Assembly: GCA_022827055.1 (NCBI GenBank)
Contig: JAJDTR010000103.1
Span: 1-41,677 of the forward strand
Direction: 5' to 3'
DNA length: 41,677 bases
From: Candidatus Poribacteria bacterium
Lineage (GTDB): Bacteria; Poribacteria; WGA-4E; JAJDTR01
The notes below the pieces were generated by a model that was not told where the DNA came from, searched no databases, and saw only the letters and a program-made list of their open reading frames with translations. The translations under genes and the position numbers were made by a program. Of the stretch, positions 8,435 through 19,000 are shown piece after piece; positions within the stretch are counted from its first letter, which is position 1; every line of letters begins with the position of its first letter.

Positions 8435-8680
8435 GTGAAACGAGAATAATGCGTAATCCGTAATACGTGGTGGGAAATGAAGAACCTGTAGGAGGGGCAT
8501 CTTGCCCCGATATTTACCTAACGACTACAGGTCGGGGCAAGCGGATCGCTATCGCGGTCGCTATTCACTCCCTTGATCCCACAAGTTGCTTATTACGCAT
8601 TACGCATTATTGCTTTTCACATCATTTATTTTCACTCCTTCAATCATTACCTCAACACACCCAACACAATTTCTCCGAGC
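8435..8680. repeat. Intergenic repeats: TTACG words and an inverted GATC-type unit
   Basis: AATGCGTAATCCGTAATACG (8448-8467) and TTACGCATTACGCATTAT (8592-8609) belong to a TACGCATTACG word family also seen near 2840, 9860 and 20795. GGGGCATCTTGCCCC (about 8495) is a small hairpin. A minus-oriented GATC-type unit lies at 8543-8581. I see no gene. Confidence 0.6.
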
Positions 8681-8724
8681 ATTTCTCAATAGAACACATT
8701 GAAAACTCCCACCTGCGCTATAAT
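8681..8724 (+). promoter_or_regulatory. Promoter module shared with the 9311-9357 region
   Basis: TTCTCAATAGAACACATTGA (8683-8702) is nearly identical to the block before the gene at 9421, and both end in TATAAT (8719-8724 here). The TTGAAA-to-TATAAT spacing is only 14 nt here versus 17 nt in the other copy, so this copy may be weaker. It lies about 170 nt before the gene at 8893. Confidence 0.5.
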
Positions 8725-8759
8725 AAATCCTATAAACAGTTTAGGGGGAAATAGCCTCG

Positions 8760-8789
8760 AAACCGAGTTTTTTCTTGAAAACTCGGTTT
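8760..8789 (+). promoter_or_regulatory. Perfect 12-bp hairpin downstream of the promoter module
   Basis: AAACCGAGTTTT (8760-8771) and AAAACTCGGTTT (8778-8789) are exact inverted repeats with a 6-nt loop. It would lie about 30 nt into a transcript from 8724, before the gene at 8893. It could be an attenuator or terminate a very short RNA; the T-run after it is weak (CTTTG). Confidence 0.5.
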
Positions 8790-8852
8790 CTTTGAGATAC
8801 GCCTATACCGAACTATTCAAGCAGGCTCTTGAGATGTACAAAGTAGGTTGAT

Positions 8853-8869
8853 GGTGGGCAGTGCCCACC
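8853..8869. repeat. GGTGGGCA-N-TGCCCACC dispersed palindrome
   Basis: Same 17-bp core as 1244-1260, again followed by CTACA. It lies 23 nt before the start of the small membrane-protein gene at 8893, so it would be in its 5' UTR. Confidence 0.75.
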
Positions 8870-8892
8870 CTACATAGACAGGACACAAGCGC

Positions 8893-9162
8893 ATGTTTCG
8901 AAGCCGGAAAAAAATCAATCGGGAAGAGGTACTCTTTTGCGTTGTTATTTGCGTCGCGATAGCCGGGTTGGTTGTGTTTGCGATAGTGCCGGGATTGGGT
9001 TGGTTGAATGGGATTCCGCCTGGAGAACTGACGGCATTGATGTCATTCCTCGTGTTGATTCAAATGTACACTTTATTTGAGATTCGCCGGGTAATAAAAA
9101 AAATGCGAATTAGAGAGATGGAGGCGGTAAAAAGTAACGGAATGGATGCGGTACAGAACTGA
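8893..9162 (+). CDS. Small membrane protein, two predicted TM helices
   Basis: An 89-residue hypothetical protein. Basic residues at the N-terminus (FRSRKKINR) precede a first hydrophobic helix (about residues 13-33). A short loop containing GWLNGIPPGE is followed by a second helix (about 46-62) and a basic, charged tail (EIRRVIKKMRIREMEAVK). The positive-inside rule would put both ends in the cytoplasm. The ribosome binding site is weak (AGGACA, about 8880). It sits between members of the coiled-coil membrane protein family and may share a duplicated promoter with the gene at 9421, but its sequence is not obviously related to them. Function unknown. Confidence is moderate because of its small size. 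Confidence 0.55.
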   Translation: MFRSRKKINREEVLFCVVICVAIAGLVVFAIVPGLGWLNGIPPGELTALMSFLVLIQMYTLFEIRRVIKKMRIREMEAVKSNGMDAVQN

Positions 9163-9192
9163 AGAAATAAGAATCTGGCGCAAAGAATAGCC

Positions 9193-9222
9193 AAGCCATA
9201 ATGGCTTTGACTTTTGGTTTTT
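9193..9222 (+). terminator. Possible weak terminator
   Basis: AAGCC (9193-9197) and GGCTT (9203-9207) flank a five-base loop, within a longer AAGCCAT-A-ATGGCTT palindrome, followed by T-rich sequence up to 9222. It begins about 30 nt after the stop of the gene at 8893. Confidence 0.4.
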
Positions 9223-9225
9223 GTA

Positions 9226-9247
9226 GGGAATAACGATCGTTATTCCC
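9226..9247. repeat. Perfect 22-bp uninterrupted palindrome
   Basis: GGGAATAACGA (9226-9236) is followed immediately by its exact reverse complement (9237-9247). With no loop it suits a dimeric DNA-binding protein better than an RNA hairpin. No other copy is visible in this window. Confidence 0.6.
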
Positions 9248-9328
9248 GTGAACCTCAAACTGGGTTTCTCTGCTTCTCTGCTATAGGGGGCAACTTGAGT
9301 TACATCTCACTTTTCTCAATAAAACTCA

Positions 9329-9357
9329 TTGAAAATCCGACACGCTTGTGCTATAAT
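9329..9357 (+). promoter_or_regulatory. Sigma-70 promoter of the short coiled-coil gene
   Basis: TTGAAA (9329-9334), a 17-nt spacer and TATAAT (9352-9357). The upstream block from 9311 is shared with 8681-8724. Transcription would begin near 9364 and place the GGCACACG palindrome (9382-9398) in the 5' UTR. Confidence 0.75.
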
Positions 9358-9371
9358 AATCTCCGTTGCGA

Positions 9372-9402
9372 AAAAGTAGTAGGCACACGCCGTGTGCCGT
9401 AA
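9372..9402. repeat. AAAGTAGTAGGCACACG palindromic repeat, copy 1
   Basis: The GGCACACG-N-CGTGTGCC palindrome at 9382-9398 is preceded by AAAGTAGTA and followed by GTAA. Copies 2 and 3 are at 9731-9760 and 25666-25694. Confidence 0.8.
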
Positions 9403-9420
9403 AACCGGGCGGTGCATTTC

Positions 9421-9687
9421 ATGGAATCGAAAGAACGTCGGGGGACAAAAAATCATCAAGTGTTGTGGGCAACGCTCATCACGCTGGTTATCGGCATCTT
9501 CGCGTTCGCCCAAGTCTACATCATGTTCACACTTAACCAGATGGACGATCGTATTACACGGCTGGACAATCGCATCACGCGGTTGGATGATCGGGTGAAC
9601 GAGCACCTGACGCAAATAGAGGCCCGGCTGGACAAACTGAACCAGAATTACATTGACCACTTGGAACATCACTTGAGCGGCAAGTGA
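9421..9687 (+). CDS. Short membrane-anchored coiled-coil protein
   Basis: An 88-residue protein. A basic, polar N-terminus (MESKERRGTKNHQ) precedes one transmembrane helix (about residues 14-36), then heptads MDDRITR, LDNRITR and LDDRVNE, and a short helical tail ending in HLSGK. This is the architecture of the proteins at 389-820, 1410-2015 and 25183-25455 with a much shorter rod and a reduced tail. The ATG at 9421 is preferred over the in-frame GTG at 9412; neither has a good ribosome binding site. The promoter at 9329-9357 is excellent. The first 65 nt of the gene and its leader are duplicated at 9731-9843. Function unknown. Confidence 0.65.
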   Translation: MESKERRGTKNHQVLWATLITLVIGIFAFAQVYIMFTLNQMDDRITRLDNRITRLDDRVNEHLTQIEARLDKLNQNYIDHLEHHLSGK

Positions 9688-9702
9688 TGCGGTTATATGT
9701 AG

Positions 9703-9719
9703 GGTGCGCACTGCGCACC
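9703..9719. repeat. GGTGCGCA-N-TGCGCACC dispersed palindrome variant
   Basis: A GGTGCGCA variant of the 1244-1260 family, in opposite orientation (preceded by GTAG, followed by AGCC). It starts 16 nt after the stop of the gene at 9421. Confidence 0.7.
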
Positions 9720-9730
9720 AGCCTAAACTA

Positions 9731-9760
9731 AAGTAGTAGGCACACGCCGTGTGCCGTAAC
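9731..9760. repeat. AAAGTAGTAGGCACACG palindromic repeat, copy 2
   Basis: The palindrome at 9739-9755 is identical to copy 1 and leads straight into the truncated gene duplicate, so repeat and gene start were duplicated together. Confidence 0.8.
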
Positions 9761-9843
9761 ACCGAGCGGTGCTTTGCATGGAAGCGAAAGAAGGTAGGGG
9801 GACAAAAAATCAACAGGTGTTGCGGGCAATGCTCATCGCGCCG
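9731..9843 (+). pseudogene. Truncated duplicate of the short coiled-coil gene
   Basis: This stretch aligns with 9372-9484 at roughly 85 percent identity by eye: same repeat, leader and first 20 codons (MEAKEGRGTKNQQVL against MESKERRGTKNHQVL). Similarity stops after CTCATCGCG, inside what would be the membrane helix. The open frame continues through unrelated TTACGCATTACG repeat DNA to a stop at 9892-9894, giving a 38-residue peptide with no anchor. The promoter at 9329-9357 was not copied. I read it as a dead 5' fragment left by duplication. Confidence 0.7.
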
Positions 9844-9972
9844 CAAATCCACGTCCACACTTTACGCATTACGCATTATCTAACAGCCTCATAACATCAT
9901 AAACTTCGACTTCTCGTGTTTATTCGGTTTGAAGCGCTTTGTTAAAATCAACTTTTATTAAAATTGGCCCTG

Positions 9973-10018
9973 TATGGTGGAATCAACCGACTGAATAAGG
10001 AGGGCGATAGCGGATCTT
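9973..10018 (+). repeat. Dispersed GATC-type repeat, single unit
   Basis: GGTGGAATCAACCGACTGAA, then TAAGGAGGGCGATAGCGGATC. It ends about 60 nt before the start codon of the 3,554-residue protein. The rest of 9895-10076 holds AT-rich sequence with no gene; GGAGG at 10059-10063 is the ribosome binding site, 13 nt before the ATG. Confidence 0.65.
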
Positions 10019-10076
10019 CCGCCCACCAGCCATTTACTTTTCAATGCACGTTTTATTTGGAGGTTAAATTCAAAAT

Positions 10077-13000
10077 ATGAGTAATCTCAGAGGAAGACTC
10101 GTTTGGTTTCTCTGTTGTGTAACCCTCGCCGCGGGGCTCATGTCCGCCGCGGGCGATGTGGCGCACGCGCAATCCGCGTCCTCGTTCCTCTTGAGCGGAT
10201 CCGTGACCGACAGCGACGGCGCGGCTGTTCAAGGGTTGTCCGTCGGGGTTGAAGGCTACGGCAGTTTCGTCACCCGCGCGGATGGCAGCTTCAATATCCT
10301 GTTGATTAGACCCGGAGCGGCGTTCATAGTCAGCGTCGGCGACATACTGAGCATCACCGTAAACGACGGTCAGCAGCTCGTTACCACCGTCGGTTATGAG
10401 ATCACCGCCGCCGATATCGCCTCGAGTCCGCCCGGCGCCACCGTGAGCATCGAGTTGTCCGGTTTGGATGCGATTGCGGCACCTTCCAGCCTTCCGGCGG
10501 ACGGTATGTCCACCACCGTCATTACCGTAAACAACGTGGCAAACGGTCAGGCTGTGATAGGCGATACCGTAACCATCACCGCCGACCAAGGGACGGTGGG
10601 CGATGTGACCGATAACGGCGACGGCACCTATACCGCTACATATACCGCACCGGAACTCGTCCTGGGGGCAAATGCCACCGCCGCCATCTCCATAGAATCG
10701 GCAAACACGGGCGAGACCGCGGGCATAGAAGTAACTCTCACACCCGTTCCGACGATCGTGTCCGTGACCGCCGGTCCGGCGCTCTACACCGCCGGAGCCG
10801 GTGAGACCGGTACCATCGCCGTCTCTGTCTCTCGAGGCGGAAATCCTGTGTCCGACGCCGAGATTAGCATTGGCGCGGACGCCGGTACGGTCGGAGATGT
10901 CACCAACAACGGTGACGGCACCTATGGCGCATCTTATACCCCCTCCGATACGGTGGGACGCGCGAACATCACCGCAACCGACGCCGTGTCCGGATCCAGC
11001 GGAACGGCAACAGTCAATGTGAATGCCGGTCCCGCCGCGACGCTCGAGGTCAGCGTGACCCCGACCAGCGTCTCAAGTAATGGGAGCGCCATGGTTACCG
11101 CCATGGTGGAAGATTCATCCGGCAATCCGGTTGGAGGGTTGACCGCAGAAGGTACCGCCGGCGTTGGAACCGTGGGAGCCTTTACGGAATCCGATGAGTC
11201 CGGAACCTATACCGCCGCCTATGCCGCACCCGCCGTCGAAGAGGACGGGACAGACATCATCACCGTGGCAGTCGGGGCTCTTACCGGCGTAGCGACGGTC
11301 GGCCTCACACCCGAACCGCCGATGTCGGTTTCCGTGTTGGTCGTGACCGGTCAAGTGAACAAAGCCGATGGAACCGGAACCGTTCCGGGCGTCGATGTGA
11401 ATGTTACTGCGAATGGCAACATGGGGTCCGCCACGACAGATGAGAATGGAAGTTACAGCGTGACCATCCTTGATCCGAACGGCAATGCCGCAAGCACCGG
11501 CGATGTGGTCACGGCTGTCGTTACGGATGATGACGGGAACGTGGTCGGTACCGCCCGGAAAGTATTGACGAACGCGGACCTCGGCGAAGGTGATTCCACC
11601 GTAGTAAGGGTCGATGTGGACACCAACCTCGTATCCACCACCTCCAACCTCGTCGTTACCGGAACCGTTTATCATGAAGGCGGGAGCTTACCCGTCGGAG
11701 CGGGTCTCGCTGTCAGCGTAACGAACAACGCCAACGCTATGAGCGTTAGCGGGATGACCGCGGATGATGGCACCTACAGCGTCACCTTCCTGAATACCGC
11801 CGGCGATGTGGCAGGTACCGGCGATATGCTCGCCGTTAGCGTCATGGCGGACGGAGCGGAGATCGGTTCCGCCGGTCATACCCTCACCTCCGCCGAAGTA
11901 GACGCGGGACAAGCCATGGTCGATGTCAACACGAACATGGTCGCCTCCACACTCACGCTCGTTGTTACCGGTACCGTATTCCTGCTTGACAGCGATGTAC
12001 CCGCGGGTCCCGGTTTAACCGTGGCGGTTTCGAACTACGACAACGGCGAGACAGCCATGGGCGTCACTGACGCGAACGGTGAGTACAGCGCGACGCTTCT
12101 TAATACCACCGGCACGCCCGTCGCGGAGACCGGCGATACCATCAGTGTTGCCGTTTCTGCGGATGGAGAAGCGGTCGGATCCGCCAGCCGCGCCTTGACC
12201 GAAGAGGAAATCGGAAATCAGCATGCCGTGGTGAATGTGGACAGCACCGTCCCCGCCGAGTCCTCGGTATTCAACGTGACCGGCACCGTACTGCTGGAAG
12301 ACGGTATAAGCCCGGCTCCCGGCGGATTGAGCGTCACGTTAACGAATCGAAGCAATCCGGATATGACGTGGACCACCGTCACCGAAGACGGCGGCACCTA
12401 CAGCGTCACCATGCTCAGCGCCGCCATGGCGGTCGCCGCAACGCACGATGTACTCGTTCTCGATGTCACGGTTATGGCTGACGATAACGTCGTCGGCACA
12501 ACCTCCCATACCCTGACAACGGACGAAGTGCTCAGCCGGCGCATCAGCGGGGTCGACATCGTCACGAGCCTTACCGCCGATCCCTCGAACCAAATCACTG
12601 TGCTCGGTAACGTCACCAATCCCGACGGGTCACCCTCGCGGGCGGGTGTCGAACTCCGAGTGACGCTCGGATCGAATTCCACCCGGACGATTATGACCGA
12701 AGCGGGCGGCTACTATAGCACCACCTACCTCGACACCGCAATGCCCATCGTCAGCGTGTACGACAACGTGAACATCGTGGCAATCGACCGCGAAACGGGC
12801 GGAGCCGCGAACGAAGACATGGAAATCGCGTCGCATCACGTTCTGGCGGGTCGGATTACCTTCGACATCGCCCTGATTGCCGATGTGATCGACCCGGTTG
12901 CGGTGGCGACAAGCAGCCAGAAGTTTATTCAGAAAACGGAATCGGTCAATTTTTACGGCAACGAATCGAGTGACCTCATCACCGCGAACGTTCCCGGCGT

Positions 13001-16000
13001 CATCGACAGCTATCTCTGGGAATTCGGCGACGGAAATACCTCCAGTTCCATCGACACGGAACATCAATACGCCGACTCCGGCAAATACGTCGTTACCCTC
13101 ACGGTGACGGACATCGCCGGAAACGAAGGCATGGCGAGTCTCGAGATTTTTGTCGACACCGTGCGCCTCGGCGGCTTGTCGCTGAACACGGTCCACGGAA
13201 GAAATGTCATCGACAAGATTGTCAAGTTGGCGATTGGGCGCACCGATGTGGGTCAATCCATCGGCGCCGAAGCCTTTCTCGAGATGATGCGGAGCAATCC
13301 CGCGACGCAGGCTGCCGTTATGGAAGCCCTCGACGCAATCCTTCCCCCGGGAATGGTGCCCGCTCAACTGCTTGATGCGGAGTTGCCGCTTATCTTCGAG
13401 GATTACGAGAATATCGACCTCGAAAACTTCGGTAACGCGCTCACGGCACGTCCCGGGAGCGCCATGGGCATGGGCATCCTAGACTCGAAGGATGGCGGGT
13501 TCACCAGAATCGTTACCGGAAACAAACTTGATGTCTACCTCGCCACGCCGCGCGGAGATGTCGGGAGCGTGACGTTCCGATTGGACGGACCGGACTTCGA
13601 TCCGTTCAGCGAAGAGGGAACGCGCGATGCCAGAGAAGCTGTAGCCGGTATGACCTTCCCGCACACCTTCCAGTTGGAAGAGGAGCAAGCGGCGCTGCTG
13701 CTGCCCTCGTGGCCCGGTCTTGGGGAATCCGGTATTTTCTCCTCGGTAACCCTGCGATATGCGTCCGACGCACTCCCTCCGGAATATGCGAATCTACTGT
13801 CCAGGGGGCGTCACGTATTGGTCGATCCCGCCGCTTACGCCAGCGCACCGCTTAGCCCGATGATGATTAACGGCGAGGTCGTGTGGAGCGGAGATGTCGG
13901 AATCGAAACCGGTAAAATTGTCTACTACTACTATGAAGTCACATTGAATACGCCTGTGCCGCTCGTATTGGGCGAAGGCGCGACCACAATGCTCGAGCGC
14001 TACGCCATTCCCGATCCGCGCAACTTGCAGCTTGAAGACCGCGGCTTGGTCGAAGCACTCTTCACCATGGGTGTGCAGGACGCTGTCGGAGCGTTGCTCA
14101 ATCCGTATATCAACGCCATTGCCGCCGGTCAGGATATCTCATCCATAGACATTACGGAAGTGCTTAGCGGCGAGGCGCTGCTCAATCTCCTCGGATCGCT
14201 GTTTGAAGCGTCGATACCCGTGTACATGGACATCATGACGACCATGGATCCGCAGATGGTGTCGGTCTTCACCGTTCCGATGTCTACCGCGGATCAGTCC
14301 GTCTGGTACACCACAATCGATCTCTCCGACCTGTCGGACGGGGAGCACACCATCGACGCGAACGCCTTCGATTCGAACGGCGTCCAAATCGACAACCGTC
14401 CGGTCTACGGCAAGACCTTTGTGCTGGATCGCTCGGCGCCCGCGATCGATATTTCGGTCGATAACGGTCAGAACTCCGCCATGTATACCCGCGACGACGG
14501 CGTCATCATCGCGACCGGATTGATAACACCGGATCCGAACCAGATGGCATCGTTGATGCTGAATGCCAGCACCATGGACGGCACGGAAGATCTGAGCGAT
14601 TTCATGTTCCAGATTATCCGGCACAGCGACGATCCGGCGAGCCAGATGGGGAACACCTGGATGCCGCTGCTCGATCCGTCGATCGCACCCATGGTCGGCG
14701 GGCTGTCAGCCGAAACCTTCGACGTGTTCATCGCCTCCGCGTTCAACGACATGTTGTCAATCAATGCGCGCGCAGGTATGCCCCCCGGCATGCTTCGCTC
14801 GCAAGAGTTGATTATTCGGGGTATGAATAACGATCCGGCGATCATCGCCGGCGAATACGGTCTGCGTGCCGTCGGTATGGATAACGTGGGCAACCTGTCC
14901 TCCTTCACCATGCCGGTGCGGGTGGATATTGTTCCCCCGGATCCCGACCAGGCGGTTATCACCAACATCGTCATCGGCGATTGCAACAAGGATGGCGACC
15001 TCGAAGATCCGTTCGAGAGCCAGGCGCCCGGGGAATCCACCATTTTCGCCAACACCGGAAACCTCACCCTGTCGATCGACATTCCGAATCGCACGCCGCA
15101 CCCGTTGACCGGGATCGTGGTCCAGTATAAGACGATGCACGGCACCGCGCAGTGGATGGAAATCGCTACCATCGACGCTGTGGGCGATGTCGAATGGAAT
15201 ATCGACGATTTCGCCGCGTTGATTGACGGCGGAGGCGATGACTCGCACATCTACGTGCGCGCCGTAGCCACCAACGCATTGACAATCACCGATCCCGATC
15301 CGGCGGCCCCGACGGTTAAACTTGACGCCGGTGTCTGCCCGGTCGAGCCGGAGCATATCGCGGTCAATGTCCTACCTGCCGGCACGAATGAAGAAACCGG
15401 CGGATATTGCGGAATCATCACCGTGACCGGTTACACCGCGGGGAGGACCATTCCGGAACTCGCGTCCGTGCGGTTCGACCTGACGCTGCCCGACGGCTCT
15501 ACAATGACAATCGGCGAAGCGACCGAATCCGAGCTTCTTTCGGGACTGCTTACCGCTGACTTGATAACCGTGCTCGGCAATCTCGTGAGTGTCATTGCGC
15601 ACGACGGTATGGGAACGTCCGCACCGGAATCGACCTACCGCACGTGGTCGATTACCTTTAACACCGCGCCGCTCCTCGACTCGCTCGACACGCCGTATGT
15701 CGTTAGCGCCACCATGATAGGCGCCGACGGTATGGAGTACGCGCCGATTGCCGGCGGTACGGACGACTTCCTCCTCCATAACGGGGATGTGGAAGTCGGC
15801 ACGACCATCACCGCCGTAGCCGATGCGTACGGTGCGCTCGAGATGACCGCTGGCGGACACTTCCAGCTCGGTGGTATCACCGCCGAGGGGTATGACACGC
15901 CGGTTGCCATATTGACCGCCGATCCCGCCGCACCGGATTGGAGAGTCGACGGAGTTCATCTCGTTGTTCATATGCGGAACGAGGATGGATCCAAGGGCGA

Positions 16001-19000
16001 TGCTGTCGATGTCGGCGAGGTCACTGTTGAGGAAGCTGTCAGCGTTGACATGGCGGACATGACCAAGACAAGCAGCGATAAAACCTTTACAATCACTATT
16101 ACCGACCTGAGCGTGCTCGGCGTCGGCGGCGATTATGTGCTCCAAGTTCTGGCGCACGATGCCAAAGGCGATAACGAAGCGGAAGATCCCGCATACGGCG
16201 TCGCTGCCAATGTCGACAACTACACGCCTCCGCCGATGATCACCATCGACGGCAGGGGCGAGGGCATGAGCCTGGCCGACTTCATGGCGGCTCACCCGCT
16301 GGGTTATCGCATCGCTCAGTCGGATGACAATATGTTCCCGTTCTCCGTGAACGCTCCCGGTGTTCTGATGGGCGACATCACCGTTCAGATTGACGGCGGA
16401 ACCTTGGCACCCGATCTGGTCGCGATTGACGGTATGCGCCACGAGTTCAGTATTGTGGCGAGCACCTCTACCACCAGCGAGGGCGATCACCCCGCGAGCG
16501 GTACGGTCACGAAGCGGAACGGCAGCGCGAGTTTCGATCTGGTGAATCTTGCCATCGACCGCATCGCGCCGGAAATCACGGTGCAAGCGCCGACCGAGGA
16601 TGACGAGGTCAGTCCCCACCCCACCATCCATGCTACCTACCACGATGGTGAGGGATACGGCATCGCGGTTGCTTCCGACGATCCGCTGGATGTCCCGGCC
16701 AACGTCGAGATTCAGATTACCCGTCTGAATCCGCCGGATGAAAGCAGCGTGCCTGTCGATCAGAATCAACTGGACGATGCCGACGACGCGGTCGTCTATT
16801 CGCCGGACGATGCACTGGCCGGCGGCGCCTATCGCACGGATGTCTCCGTAACCGACAAATGGGGCAACAGGAGCACCGCGTCCGGCGAGTTTACCGTTGC
16901 CGGTACCGCGCCCTCTGTCACCATTCTGTCCCCGATGGCGGACAGCGTTTCCGATGACGGAATGCCGCTCATCAGCGCTGTAGTCACGGGAAGCGGGGCG
17001 TTGGATGTCGTCACCATGATTGACGGCGAAGCCGTTGATGCCGCGATTGACGGGAAAAACCTGAGTTATACGCCGGATCCGGCGCTTGGTGAGGGCGCTC
17101 ACACCGTCACCATTACAGTGACCGATCCGGATGGAAAGATGGCGGATGCCTCCGTCACCTTCAATGTTGAATTCGATCACTCCCCGCCGGTTGTCACCGA
17201 GGCGAGCCCGAAAGGAATGGTCTGGGGTGGCGATGTAACGTTGTCCGTCACCGCAGTCGACGATCAGTCGGGAGTGGCAAGCATAGCTATCGCGCTTGAC
17301 GGCGGCGAAGCCGTGGACGGCGCCACTCGCGCTGTCGAAGGGTTGACGCTCGGTCAACACATGGCAACCGCTACCGTGACCAACGGCGACGGCTATTCGC
17401 AGGACTACAGTTGGACCTTTACCGTAGCCCTCGATGAAGAGCCGCCGACCATCGGAAGCACGTCGCCGCACGGCGTCACGCGTACCACCACGCCGACCGT
17501 CACCGTCGGCGCCACCGATCTCACCGGTATAGCCTCCATCGCTATCGCCGTGATGAATAGCAATGGCGACGCCGTTGAAGGCGAGACCGCCATGGCTGAA
17601 GATGGCACTTCCGCCTCCTTCATGCCGGCCGGCGAATTGGCGAACGGGGTATATTCCGTGACAGCGGTTGTCGCTGACAATTCCGGAAACTCCGCCAGCA
17701 CGAGTTGGAGTTTCGACGTTGAAGCGAACTATGACACCACGATGCCCAGCATCGATGTCGTGTCGCCGCAGGGCATTGTCCGTGTCGAGATGCCGAGCGT
17801 GAGCGTTTCCGCGTCGGATCTCAGCGATACGGCGCAAGAGGGACTGTCCGGCGTCGCGAGTATCGAAATCTCCGTAGCCGCAAGCGACGGCTCGGCGGTT
17901 GACGGCGCGTCCGAATATGATGGTTCGGGTTCGGCTGTCTTCACCCCGGGCGGCGCATTGGCTAACGGCGAGTATATGGCGACTGCGACCGTGACCGACA
18001 ACAGCGGGAATACGAACACCGCGAGTTGGACGTTCACCGTCGAGGTCATCAGAGACGAGACCGCGCCGGTCATCGGAAACACATCGCCGCTAGGGATAAG
18101 CCGGAGCGCCATGCCCGAGATTAGCGTTGCCGCTACCGACGAAATGTCGGGTATCGGGAGCATCGAAATCTCGGTGATGAATAGCGCCGGTGGAGCGGTT
18201 GACGGCTCGGTCGCAATGGGAGACGGTTCTGCTGTCTTCACGCCGGGCGCCGCGCTTCCCAACGATACCTATACGGCAAGTACGGTCGTCACGGACAACA
18301 GCGGCAATGTGTCCGCCGCGAGTTGGAGTTTCACCGTTCAAGTCGATGTCGATACCACAAGCCCGAGCATAGATGTCGTCTCGCCGACGGGGATTGTCCG
18401 TGTGGATATGCCGTCCGTCAGCGTGTCTGCGTCCGATGTCAGCGACACCGGGCAAGCAGGACTCTCGGGCGTTGCGAGCATCGAGATCTCGGTAGCCGCG
18501 AGCGACGGTTCCGCGGTTGACGGGTCCGTCGAGTCTGACGGTTCGGGTTCGGCTGTCTTCATTCCGGGTGCCCCATTGGCTAACGGGGGATACACCGCAA
18601 GCGCGACAGTAACCGACAACAGCGGTAATGCCAGCTCTACGAGTTGGAGCTTCACCGTCGAAGTCATAATGGACATTGCCGAGCCGGTCATCGGCGTAAC
18701 GTCGCCCTCGGGCATCGTCCGAGTCGATATGCCGACCATCACCGCCTCTGCTACGGACGAGATGTCGGGCGTTGGGAATATCGAAATCTCGGTACGCGCC
18801 AGCGACGGTTCCGGTGTTGCAGGTTCCTCCGAATTTGATGGGGGCACCATGGGGCGGTTCAATCTGGCGGGCGGATTGGCGAACGATACCTACACGGCGA
18901 CCGCCGTCGTAACCGACAATGTCGGTAACGAGACGATGGGAAGTTGGTCCTTCACCGTCGAAGTCGTCATGGATACCATGCCGCCGGTTATAAACGCCAC

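Noticed and set aside
8467..8754. A 95-codon plus-strand frame
   Set aside because: Composed of dispersed repeats and the promoter block at 8681-8724; no ribosome binding site or domain.
15372..17837. An 821-codon open frame on the minus strand
   Set aside because: It lies wholly antisense to the giant adhesin gene, whose domains are clear. The frame is open because of biased codon use in the real gene, and its product is histidine/arginine-rich with no domain.
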